This document shows, in pieces, positions 1-10,062 of a stretch of DNA of 64,000 nucleotides. Where the stretch lies: NCBI GenBank assembly GCA_037892935.1, contig JAYXKI010000013.1, forward strand, positions 992,001 through 1,056,000, read 5' to 3'. Below the pieces are notes generated by a model. It saw only the letters and a list, made by a program, of their open reading frames with translations. It was not told the DNA's origin and did no database searches. The stretch's first letter is position 1, and every line of letters starts with the position of its first letter. Position numbers and translations under genes: made by a program. This DNA comes from Phlebopus portentosus. Lineage: Eukaryota > Basidiomycota > Agaricomycetes > Boletales > Boletinellaceae.

Positions 1-460
1 ATGGAGGCGAGATATCCATCCACGAGATGTAGTAGAGCAAGCTGAGGAGAAGTGGGGTGTACAAGGTTATGACCGATGGCACGTAGACCGAGTGGTATAG
101 CAAGCGCAAGCCTTATCCATCAGCCGTACGAAACGGGTGATGGGAGGGACCGCTAGGTGAGTCATATAGACAGACCATGCGGAGGCGCGTCGCGATCGAA
201 TGGAGGCGAGATATCCATCCACGAGATGTAGTAGAGCAAGCTGAGGAGAAGTGGGGTGTACAAGGTTATGACCGATGGCACGTAGACCGAGTGGTATAGC
301 AAGCGCAAGCCTTATCCATCAGCCGTACGAAACGGGTGATGGGAGGGACCGCTAGGTGAGTCATATAGACAGACCATGCGGAGGCACGTCGCGATCGAAT
401 GGAGGCGAGACATCCATCCACGAGATGTATGTAGCAGAGCAAGCTGAGAGGGAGAGTGGG
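1..460. repeat. 199-bp tandem repeat, about 2.3 units
   Basis: The unit beginning ATGGAGGCGAGA starts at 1, 200 and 399, giving a 199-bp period. Units 1 and 2 differ at about one base; the third is truncated near 460 and has small insertions (TATG, CAG). The array may extend left of the window. No coding sense is evident; the frames running through it are not supported by anything else. Confidence 0.9.
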
Positions 461-962
461 GTGCGTAACGCAGCCTGAGATCCTCAGATCATGATGGGTG
501 AGATAGGGGACTCGGACACGGACAAATCCACTTGCAAACCGGAGTTTCAAATACATTCTGTTATGTAAAGGACCGTGATGCGTCAGCGTCCTGTCTGAGT
601 CTTAGACGGCAGGTGATTCTCACGAGGAACGACGTGTCGAGCGGACCGTGACTGACTCCGAGTCGGAGTTTAAATATGTGAAATATGATAATTAAATTCA
701 ACTTGAAGTTCACCGTGACGGCGCCTCAACACTTGCTCATATTCTACCATCGCCTTACCTGCACGCTCACTATATCTCGACTGGCCTCACTTCAAGACCA
801 CCGAACGCTTGGTCAGCACAGGAGTCCAGCTCAGTGCTGCACTTCTGAATAGCTGCACTTCTGCCAGTGAATAGCTAAGGCTATTTACTAAGTTACAAGA
901 CGATTAGTACGCCGTGCGCAAAATAAACCTACAAACGCGTTTCACGCCAAAACAAGTGGTCC
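461..962. other. Intergenic stretch upstream of the first gene
   Basis: No gene is seen. An AT-rich patch lies at about 670-705, and the stretch presumably holds the promoter and 5' UTR of the gene starting at 963. No TATA box can be assigned with confidence. Confidence 0.5.
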
Positions 963-3417
963 ATGTCCGATTACGATTCCGACAGTTCATCCAGCAGTCT
1001 TGCCGGACCCGTTATAAAGTATAGTGATCCACCGATTTCACCAGATCGACGCTCACATGGTGCGAACGGTGTTATTACTGCAACACGGTCAAATGCGGAG
1101 CCTCCAAGTAATACTGGCTGTGGTTGGGGCGATGGGTCGGGCGAGTGGCCGAAACCTTCCTTAGTCAAAAAGACGCATGATTTGGGTAAGCTGCACAATT
1201 AGAATGACGAGGATGAACTGACTTGAAATTTCACATTTCGAAGCATGTGGCGAAAAGGTTCGTGCTTGCGATGCTCGATGTGCAGCAGAAATGAAATACT
1301 CGGACTACATCATTGTCACGCCGAACGCGGATTGGATCCCTGAATATCCTCTCCTGGGGCAGTACGGCATTGTCAAACACGAAGACGGATTCTGGGGCGG
1401 ACACGAGTATACGATCTGGCCCCAATTTTACTCCCAAGGCTTCTCGCATCACGCCTGCATTCCTTTAGTTCGAGATACGTACACAGGCGGTTCGTTAGAT
1501 CGAAAGTCAACTCAGCATTGGCACATACACTTTTATGATCCAGTGCAAGGAAAGGACTTTGTAACGCACCCTGAAGACTATGATCCTGATAGCGTTTCAT
1601 TATTGGGTTCGTTTACGGAGACAATCATCGCAGAGCTCGATAAGGCGTTTTGGATCGTCGCTGGAAAGGCACAAAAGGCCGGCGAAGAGCGCTGGAAAGA
1701 TCGGACAGATGGCGATTCGACGAAGGTGTATCAGAGGTGCATCCGAACGTACAAAATGAGTTTAGAGCGCATGGAGACACTCAGGATGTCGTGGCGGGAG
1801 GCATTGTGCACTTGGCGAGATGCACAGAGGGCGTTGCTCGAACTACACGGCCTGCACACATTCTTGAAGGAAGTCGTGCCCAGGATTGACTCGGGAATGG
1901 ATTTCTCTTCCAATGTTCTGAGTGTGCGCGGGGCTTTCACTACTCAGAGTGCCACGGTGTACCACTTGTATCGTATCGGGATACCTGTCTGGTTCATTTG
2001 CGGAAGTCGCCAATACAAGGGCAAGGTCTACGAAGTTCGTGATCCTATACCCTGGAAGACATATCTGTCTCCGGAACTCACGAAATTCAACGGTCGGCCA
2101 ATTATCGACGGCCTTTACTATCGTCTGGACTCACACATGCGCGAAGAGTCTGTGAATCATTTCATGGGGGAGAACCATATTCGCGGGCTTCTAGACGAGA
2201 TATACGAATTTCAGAGGGGTGATCTAAGGCTTCCTCGTAAGCGGTCTCGCAGTCAATCGCCGCCTTCTCTGGTCATGGAACCGGTACGCAACACTGCCTC
2301 GCAGAACTATAGGGATGCTTCTGGAAGTAGTGACCCCACCAGAACGAACTCTGGCGATAAGCAATCTCAGCAGGCAGGTGCTAAATTCCTCAAAATGTCG
2401 CGCGAGCCGAAGCTGAAGTCCGAGCCAAACGTCAATTACGCCCGCGTTCTTCATATTCCAAACAGCATCGGAGGTCAACCAGACCTGCCTGCGTATCACC
2501 CGGTAGTTTTGCAGTGCCTGCAAAGTATTGCGCCAATTCCAGACGATAGGAGCCACCCAGCTTTGTATCCGCTTCCTCCGCCGTTTCTACTAATCCATTC
2601 GGACGAGGGCAAGACTGCCGAACTTTATTTGAACTACATTCGTATAAGACCGATCTTGATTGATATGATCGTTGGATATGGTTACTTCGATAAATCAGTT
2701 TGGCGAAAGATGCGCGATTGGCGTGTTATCCTCCACGGCGATTACGTGAAGTCCACACCATTAGCACCGAATACGACATGTCCGTTCGTGAAGAAAATCT
2801 ATGACCGAATGCCGGAGTCATCTTCTTCGCGGTCCCACAAATACGAACTGCAGGACACCCCGTTAAGCAAGAAACGACGGGTTGCGGACATCGCGACGAT
2901 TAAGGTGGTATTACATGCCGAACGGCGTCTCGACCCATTTGACAAAACACAAGAGCAGACGTGGCGTCGTAAGAAGGTGTCGGCCGACACGATAAAGAAC
3001 GACAGGAATCTGAGAATGGAAGTCCAGTGGGAACTATCCGAGCTTCTCTTCAGATGCGAATTCTATGCCCTAGACTATGCGGTTGTCCCTCGCGAAAACA
3101 TGTCCGCTGCCGAACTTCATCAAAGGAATGTTACGATCAGTAGAATATTCAATAACAATATCTACTTTATGGGTCGTAACTTGAGGGAGGCTGTGGTACC
3201 GGACCTGGAGTTTCAGTTTGAGTACTGGGACGAACCGGTGAGCTTCGATAAGGACAACATGTCGATACTGCAGACGATACTGTCAACCTGGCCAGGATAC
3301 AAGCCCCGCGTTGCTAATGACTTCCGAGCATTTCAAGCGCATGCCTACCCTACACTGCAAAACTCCGGACTCGATTCGGTACAAAATATAGACGTAGGCA
3401 TTTGTGTGTGTTCGTGA
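963..3417 (+). CDS. Hypothetical protein, two exons, 784 aa
   Basis: The long open frame from 1291 has a better 5' end in an upstream exon. ATG at 963 gives a Ser/Asp-rich N-terminus (MSDYDSDSSSSS). A GTAAGC donor at 1186 and a TGTGCAG acceptor ending at 1285 remove 100 bp and join exon 1 (963-1185) to exon 2 (1286-3417) in phase, with codons GCA-GAA-ATG at the junction. I do not recognise a named domain. Visible features are an aromatic- and His-rich first third (for example WPQFYSQGFSHHAC), the conserved-looking stretch YHLYRIGIPVWF at about residues 295-310, and basic clusters PRKRSRSQ (about 389) and KKRRVA (about 603) that could be nuclear localisation signals. No signal peptide or membrane helix is seen. 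The overall style matches large uncharacterised proteins common in Agaricomycetes; that is an impression. The coding frame is intact for 2.1 kb, so the gene is real; its function is unknown. Confidence 0.75.
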
Positions 3418-4107
3418 TCTTTTATTTTCCACTGTCTTTGCTGTCTCTCGCGAGACGATGCTTTCCTGTTTGCTGGAATCATTCGCTGTCCTGTACGCAC
3501 TATCTGCTGTCGATATAATGTACCGTTTGCTGCAAAAAGAAAACTATGTCTGTGTGCTGTCTGGTCGACTTGTTGTTATAGTTCTCGAACACTCATGTAC
3601 TCTCGCACATGTCTTCCGCGTATGTCACAATGCAGTAATTATCATGGAAATTATTGGCCCCCATCATATTCGACCTGCAAGCCTTGCATGCATAATACTT
3701 TGATATTTCATGCTATTCTCAAGTGCCACAAGTCTTACAAAGTCTTGTATCCTCGACACAATACTTTTACTTCAAATATATTGTGGTCCCAGAATTGTAT
3801 TTCTTACATGCACATGAGTTACCTCACATGACCTGACCAGAATAACCAATCATTTCCTGTTCTGGCAAGATCTGGAAGCGCAAACAAGGCCGCGCCGGTT
3901 TTCGTGATGTCCGAGTCGCTGCCCACTCTCTCATCTTCTGTCTTTCACGAGGCTACTGACAAGACCAAGCAGTTGTATCTGCTCAGGTCAAGAAGCTAGC
4001 CAGACTACTGTGACTGGAATTCGACATCTCAGCTCCGAAAGACGCCCGAGGTTTTCGTCTTCAGCCGTACAATCAAGCCTATTCAAAAAGTTATAACAAC
4101 GACCAAA
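3418..4107. other. Intergenic region between the hypothetical gene and BUB3
   Basis: No convincing gene is seen; the short open frames lack codon structure. The stretch should hold the 3' UTR of the upstream gene and the BUB3 promoter. The last 200 bp are CT-rich, as is common before fungal start sites. Confidence 0.5.
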
Positions 4108-5549
4108 ATGTCGGAAAAGGACAAAGGTTTGCCCTTTGAGAAGAACGTCCTGATTCCATTCTTATATGTGCTTCTTAGAACAGTATGCTCTCAAATCGCC
4201 TCCTTTCGATAGTATCTCGTCTGTGAAGTTCTCGCCTACTAACCCAACACACCTGCTTGCTTCGTCCTGGGACACGGTTCGTCTTTCTTGCCTGTCCATG
4301 CAGTTCTACTTGCATTCTCAACTACATTTTGTCTCATCATCAGACTGTGCGATTCTACGATGTTACTGTGAACGAACAGAGGTGCAAATTTGACCATCGC
4401 GCCGCCGTTCTTGATTGTTGCTTCTCGTCTGATGGGAAGCATGGGTTTAGCGGAGGTCTGGACACGTCTGTACGAGAGTACGTGATTTTACTTTATCTTA
4501 TTTCACCGCTCTGAACATGAGGTTGCAGGTTTGACTTGGAAACAGAGAATTTTCGTCATTTGGGCCAACACGATTCTGCTGTCTCGCGATTGGTCTATGC
4601 TAAACCCCTTAGTTCGTTCTTCTCTTATCTGAGTCAACAAATGCTGAAAACCATTATTCAAGACCAGGTTATTTCAGGCTCATGGGACCGAACTCTGCGC
4701 TTCTGGGACTCTCGAGCACCGAATGCGCTGCAGTCCACTCATTCGTTACCTGAACGTGTGTATGGCATGGACATCTCAGGAACGACTCTTGTAGTCGCAA
4801 TGGCAAGCCGACTTTTCCATATATACGACGTTCGTCGTATGGACTCACCGGCGCAAGTGCGGGAAAGTAGCTTGAAGTTTCTAACGCGAGGGACTGCGTG
4901 CATGGCCGACGGACAAGGTAAGTCTATCCAAGAGCCACAACTTATTGATAGCAAACGATTGTATTCGTTTTTCTTCAGGATATGCGGTTGGCTCGGTTGA
5001 AGGCCGAATATCCGTCGAGTTCTTCGACCCGAGTCCGGAGGCTCAGAAGAAGAAATATGCCTTCAAGTGTCATCGACAATCTGTCAAGAACAAGGAAACG
5101 GACAAAGACGAGGAGCATGTCTGGCCGGTCAACACGATCGCCTTCCATCCAGTGTATGCAATCGTTTCTCTATTATTACGGTAGCTATGCACGAAAACTG
5201 ACTCTTCGCTTCACACGATGGTTTAGCTATAACACGTTCGCATCGGGTGGATCCGATGGCACAGTTTCCTTGTGGGATCACGAGTCGAGAAAACGATTAC
5301 GTCAGGTCGGTAAATACCCTGAAGCGATCAACTCCCTTGCGTTCAACTGCGATGGGACTCGTCTTGCGATCGCCGTAAGCTATAATTGGGATAAGGGTCC
5401 CGCCGGCTTGAAAGCGTTTGGGGAATCGAGTCCGAAAATTTGGGTTCAGAAGGTTGGAGATGATCTTGTTAGGGTGAGGTTTCTCACTGTCTTGACGGAC
5501 ATCGCTAATAGTTACACACCGATTACAGCCTAAAGGATGGTCTGGATAG
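4108..5549 (+). CDS. BUB3: Spindle-checkpoint WD40 protein BUB3
   Basis: Eight exons give a 343-aa protein: 4108-4126, 4179-4276, 4344-4477, 4529-4611, 4663-4917, 4979-5153, 5227-5473 and 5529-5549. All introns are 51-73 bp with GT-AG ends and keep frame. WD-type blades are visible as [19 protein letters not shown], the segment ending [44 protein letters not shown] and [14 protein letters not shown]. The Bub3 signatures are [20 protein letters not shown] followed by a CHRQ-like segment, [12 protein letters not shown], and [18 protein letters not shown] near the end. The last exon encodes PKGWSG, in line with the short PK tail of the family. In other eukaryotes BUB3 is a seven-blade propeller that binds phosphorylated MELT repeats of the kinetochore scaffold and the GLEBS motifs of BUB1 and MAD3/BUBR1. 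Length is normal (about 330-345 aa) and no breaks are seen. The first intron donor (GTTTGC) is weak; the other splice sites are ordinary. Confidence 0.93.
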
Positions 5550-5884
5550 AAAGTCATTTGCTCGTCGGAGCACTGTAGTCGTTCATGTTCACTTTATCCC
5601 GTTTATACACAGCGAACAGTATGCGTGCTTGCGTGTCTGGTTCGGAACTAAGCGACTGCTGGTACCTCATTTCCGTAGATCCAATGAGGATGGGTATTCC
5701 TATGGTCAACTTATCAGAGGCGGTACTGTTCGGCAATTTCCGCGGGACACACCGTAATCTTCTAGATCTGATGCAAGCTTCAAAATTTACAACTACGGAA
5801 CAGGCTGCAAGTTGTAATGCCTATAAGACGAGCTACCCCGCCGCTCATCTCTAAGCCCCCTACCTACCGTTTCCTTGTACAGTG
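5550..5884. other. Intergenic region between BUB3 and the kinase locus
   Basis: No supported gene is seen. The small open frame at 5585-5854 has no recognisable motif and is probably chance. Confidence 0.4.
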
Positions 5885-7533
5885 ATGAATTGTCGTGACC
5901 TTGATAGCGATGACGATACATCCGAAACCACGACTGATCCTCTTGCTTCTATTTCCCAGGCAATACTTGCAAAACTCACACATCTCGGCCTCGGTAGTCG
6001 TCTTGTCAAGAAGAGGAGAATCGTCTCCGGAGGAGTCTATGGCGATATCTCTGAAGGTCGCTGCGTAATCGGGGAAGGTATGGTCAACGTGGCAGTCAAG
6101 TGTCTCCGTTTCTATTTGAAGAAAGATACCAGGACGGTGCGTAGTCTGAATTTCGTCGCTTTAGCAGACAATTGATGATTATCAGTTGTTTGAAAAAGAG
6201 ATTTACGTGTGGTCAAAACTCAGACACGAAAATATCCTTTCGTTGCTAGGGTATGCATTTGACGCTGAGACTGGATTTCCGTTACTGGTATCGGAATGGA
6301 TGGATAATGGCTCAGCTTGGAATTACGCGAATTTACGCCCAGAAGCCAGTGTTTTTAACTTGGTCTGTTCTGAACTTCTTCGATATGTGTGCTTAAGTTT
6401 TGACGTAACTTAGGTATTCGGAATCGCAAATGGTCTTGCGTATCTTCATCTGAATGGAGTCGTGCATTCCGACATCAAGGCTGTAAGTGTATTCGTATTT
6501 TCAAAACACAGAAGTGTTGTGGAAACGTCTCGACTTCTGTCATCCAGGATAATGTGCTTGTGTCATCTTCTGGTGACGCTTCCATTTGCGACTTCGGATG
6601 TTCTCGTATGATCGCAGTATGGCGAACCTTAGTTCAGGAGTCAGAGGGACAACGCGTTATCTTGCTTGTGAACTAGTTGCACCACTTCCTTCAGGACACA
6701 CGGAAAAGACGGATGTATGGGCATTTGGAATGACTATATACGTTGGTACCGATTAGCCATCAATATTCATAATAAACTGTTCTCTTTCTCTTTCTCAGGT
6801 GCTAGCATTTCGTCGACGGCCTTTTGCGAAACTCTCGGATTTCCAGGTTCTGACAGCTCTACTCGAGCATGCAACCTCATCTTTTCCTACGCTGTTGCCA
6901 AACGACTTAGCGACGATCACTCTTATAGTGGTTTTGAGCTAACCGAGTTAATATCTGCGATAGATTCCGAATTCAGTTGTGACGGAAAGAGCACTATCAT
7001 TGAGTCTGGTATCGAAGGAAGCTCCATGTCTAGCGATCCACTCTTGCAAATAGTGGACATGATTTACCGCGCAATACCATCTCAACCAGCGCGATCCAAT
7101 AGCGGAAGCGCTTGCCAAACTCGTACACCTCGTACTAAGGTGACAAGATGCGGGATTCCTCTGTTGTGTCATTACTGAAATCATTGTCATTGTACCCATT
7201 CTAGCCGGGCGACGAGGGAGCTCACGCTGATGACCCTTGCAAGTCATCTAGGCGGCTATGACATCAATGTCCGGCTATTGACACAATCCACGTATGTCTT
7301 TTCTAGTCAATCAGCCGCTTTGTATCTCAACTTATCATCCAGGGGAAAATATCACCGCGGACTTGCGAGATCAAGTCCACACTTTGCAAAAAGCAAATGC
7401 GATGATCGATGGTCTTGTTCAAGCAATGCCAGGAAGCTACACTTTAAAATGTAACTTACCCTTCAGACTAGGCGGATTTGGTACGGGACGAACTACGAAT
7501 GGATGACTTAATTAACTTCGGACTATCGGATTC
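5885..7533 (+). pseudogene. Protein kinase gene (TKL-like), apparently frameshifted, with a C-terminal coiled-coil remnant
   Basis: Exons can be followed from ATG 5885. The beta-3 lysine lies in NVAVKCLRF and the alpha-C region in FEKEIYVWSKLRHENILSLL. The hinge reads LLVSEWMDNGS and the catalytic loop VVHSDIKADNVL (the HRD position reads HSD, as is frequent in fungal TKL kinases). The DFG segment is CDFGCSRMIA, then RGTTRYLACELV and TEKTDVWAFGMTIY. Introns of about 50-65 bp interrupt at 6137, 6363, 6483 and 6744. Between DFGCSRMIA (about 6595-6621) and the RGTTRYLA block the frame changes by one base with no usable intron, so a 1-nt deletion is likely. A second frame change occurs before QRDPIAEALAKLVHL (about 7089-7135). 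Further on, DLRDQVHTLQKANAMIDGLV and VRDELRMDDLINFGLSD look like a coiled-coil tail, again not joinable in one frame. The kinase identity is firm; pseudogene status is inferred and could be sequencing error. Confidence 0.6.
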
Positions 7534-7764
7534 GTAATGAGTACAGGAGAGGAACGACCGGGGATGCGGTGCTTGCTGTACTCGAAACAAAATGACGGAG
7601 CGACGGAGTCCATACTACGAGGAATGGATCATATGAAAATCAAAACAAGGAGCAGTTGCGCACTTTGAAAAATGATACAGCGGCCTCAGAACTAGCATAT
7701 AAGAGTGACTTAAGTAAGTTTGGTGGATGATCTTGACCAGAGCCAAATTTCCCAACTATAGTTA

Positions 7765-7893
7765 CACACCGGGCAAAAACTCATTCCGAGCCCTTAGAAT
7801 TTTGATCGGAACGGGTGAGCTCTCATCCGATTGGCTCTTTTTCCATTTTGGGCAACATTTTCATGGCTTGGAAATGAGTTTTTGCCCGGTGTG
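7765..7893. mobile_element. 129-bp MITE-like inverted-repeat element with TTA target duplication
   Basis: CACACCGGGCAAAAACTCAT at 7765-7784 is repeated as its reverse complement at 7874-7893, so the terminal inverted repeats are at least 20 bp. The element is flanked on both sides by TTA (7762-7764 and 7894-7896). It has no coding capacity. A 3-bp TWA-type duplication fits the PIF/Harbinger superfamily, although the terminal bases are not the usual ones, so the superfamily is uncertain. Confidence 0.7.
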
Positions 7894-8150
7894 TTATTAA
7901 CTTCTTCTACAGTAGCTACGGTTCCGTCATTCCTCAGCGCCACGTGGAAAATTACCCGTGCTCTGATCACGTGACTTACGACTGTTTGCATAATTCCTTA
8001 GAATGGCAATCATCACGTGTTTTTTCGCCACATCCAACCAAAATTGATTGAAATGGGTTTTTCTCTATGGTGTACCAATGGGGAAAAAATTATTCCCCCC
8101 CCCCTAAATAGTATAGTTGCTAAATTCAGTAATTTTCCCTCATGTGACAA

Positions 8151-8333
8151 AAAAAGGGGGGGGAGAGGATTTGTCTCTTCCCCCCCCCCCTTTTTGGCCC
8201 CCCCCCCCCCCCTTTTTGGGCCCCCCTCCTTTTTGGCCCCCCCCCCCTGTTTGGAGCACCCCCCCCCCCCTCTTTTTGGAGCACCCCCCTTTTTTTCGGC
8301 CCCCCCCCCCCTTTTCAGGCCCCCCTTTTAGGC
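8151..8333. repeat. C/T homopolymer minisatellite, G-rich on the minus strand
   Basis: The stretch is an irregular array of units made of 6-15 C, then 4-7 T, then GG or GGAGCA, with units of roughly 20-30 bp. The minus strand therefore carries about ten runs of six or more G. The plus strand reads as Pro-Phe-Leu repeats in more than one frame, which follows from composition and not from a gene. Run lengths are prone to sequencing error. Confidence 0.85.
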
Positions 8334-8527
8334 AGTCTCCATCCCTTTAGACTACAACACTACAACCCAGCTATGCTATCTTCGCTATAGATGAACTGTA
8401 TAAGATCATCAAACAAATTCCAAACAGTCTTACTGTAGTAATAAATATAGACAAACATCTGAGAGATGTTGATAAAAGTACCCTTGGAACGGCAACATCC
8501 ATTTGCTCAACATTATTATCCTCTTTG

Positions 8528-10062
8528 AGGTTCTCCTGAGTATATTGACCAAAGTGATCACAAGCCAAATTGGGCTTATATCAAGGAGAGAGACATGCTG
8601 AAGACTCTGATTTCTCATTATGAATAGGGTGGAGCACTTTCAGCTGCTACTTCTACTAAACAAGCAGGTTCATCGTCTCCACAGGTAGATATATCTGTTT
8701 GCGAGCCAACTGAATTACAGAAGGAGCCTGAGGAATTCTGAACTAACCTTGAGGCATACCAAAAAGAAATAGGTGTTGGTACTATCAAGCTTTGTGAAGA
8801 AGTTCTGCAATACCAGCATGAATCCAGTCAACTGCATGCAGCGTTCACAAAGACTAATACGAGGATTGAATTCCTCAATGGTGAGTTTACTTCCTTTGTG
8901 TCCTCCGCCAGTCAAGCTCATCATTTGGGTCAGAGCAGCATCGCATGGCTCAGGAATAGTGTATCATGCATGAGCGAGAAGCTCAAAATTTGCAGAAACG
9001 GAACTGACAACTGCACAATTAATACACATGTCTGGATATCACATGTTTCCATGCTGCTGAAGAATTAGCCTCTGCTAATACACAGATCGAGTGATTGCGG
9101 AATGAATGCTCCAATCTTTGTACAAAAAAAGAAGATCCTGTTTACTTACTCATCTTGTGATTCATATTAATTTGAGATGTAGAACTTGAATGTGCAGACC
9201 CAATTAATTGATGAGAACAAAGCTCTATCTCTGGAGCAGTCTTGAATGGCGGACTTGGTTGCCAATGTGCAGAAAATGCACAATGACACTGACAAGGCAA
9301 ATGGCAGCGATGGGCGAAGATTTGAGTCCCACATCCATAATCTAGAGAGCTAGGCGTAAGTGTTCCTCTATATCACATTTGCTATAGCGCAGTAACATCC
9401 AATTTTTGATGCTTTAGCCAGGATCTTCGAACTCAGCTGTCCCACGAGTGTGAGTCCACGTGACACAGTCAGACAAATTTCATTGCAGAAGGATATCGAA
9501 GTCCAGGAAATGTAAATTAAGGTTGATCGCTCTGCAAGTTAGATACTTCTGAAAACGTCTCCTACATTATTGAATATCATGACAGGTGGAGAACTTATCA
9601 AAGGTCCAAGAGTCTTTTGTGAAGGCTGAGACAAGTTGGAGATAGCTACAAGAACGAGTGGATGAGCTTGTCAAGCAGGTGCAGATAAATAAAGAAAAGA
9701 CTTCTATTTATGAGCGATGTACTTCCTCGGCCACTATCACGACTGGTGACAATTCACGTCCAGCTGCTGGCAAAGATGGCTTGGAAAGGTTGAAGTCATT
9801 GAACTCCGGTAAGTTTGACCATATTTTTGTATTCACTGGTTATTGACTTTCTTGGTACCATGTAGGGCCACGTTGAAGGCTGCCAAAGTTGATCTTGCCG
9901 CTGCCCACAGTCATATGCAGCAATTCCAGGAAATCAGCTGGGCTAGTGAAGCTGCTTTGCAGTCATTGTCTGCCACGCATGGCGAGTATAAGGCATTGAC
10001 TGAAGCTCAGATTGCTAAAGTCGAAGTACAAGAGCTTATTTGTCCTCCTCATCATATGCTGA
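8528..10062 (+). pseudogene. Decayed fragment of a TPR/MLP nuclear-basket protein gene, truncated by a retrotransposon
   Basis: Coding remnants in order include WAYIKERDMLKTLISHYE (about 8570), TNLEAYQKEIGVGTIKL and LQYQHESSQLHAAFTKTNTR (8740-8865), HEREAQNLQKRN (about 8970), ANVQKMHND (about 9265), then VDELVKQVQINKEK (about 9655). After an intron at about 9810-9866 comes DLAAAHSHMQQFQEISWASE, followed by ALQSLSATHGEYKALTEAQI. The last block has the pattern of the TPR/MLP1 family, long coiled-coil proteins of the inner nuclear-pore basket. At least seven in-frame stops interrupt it, several readable as C-to-T changes of CAG, CAA or CGA. Introns such as the GTGAGT site at 8880 are retained, so it is a duplicated gene copy and not a processed one. 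It stops at 10062, where an LTR begins. The TPR identity comes from motif recall and needs a search. Confidence 0.6.

Noticed and set aside
4239..4442. Antisense open frames across BUB3, pol and ORF0
   Set aside because: They are mirror effects of codon use in the sense genes, with no conservation or motif of their own.
8017..8350. Proline-rich protein encoded by the C/T repeat
   Set aside because: Both open frames are forced by composition, differ in frame, and have no flanking coding signal.
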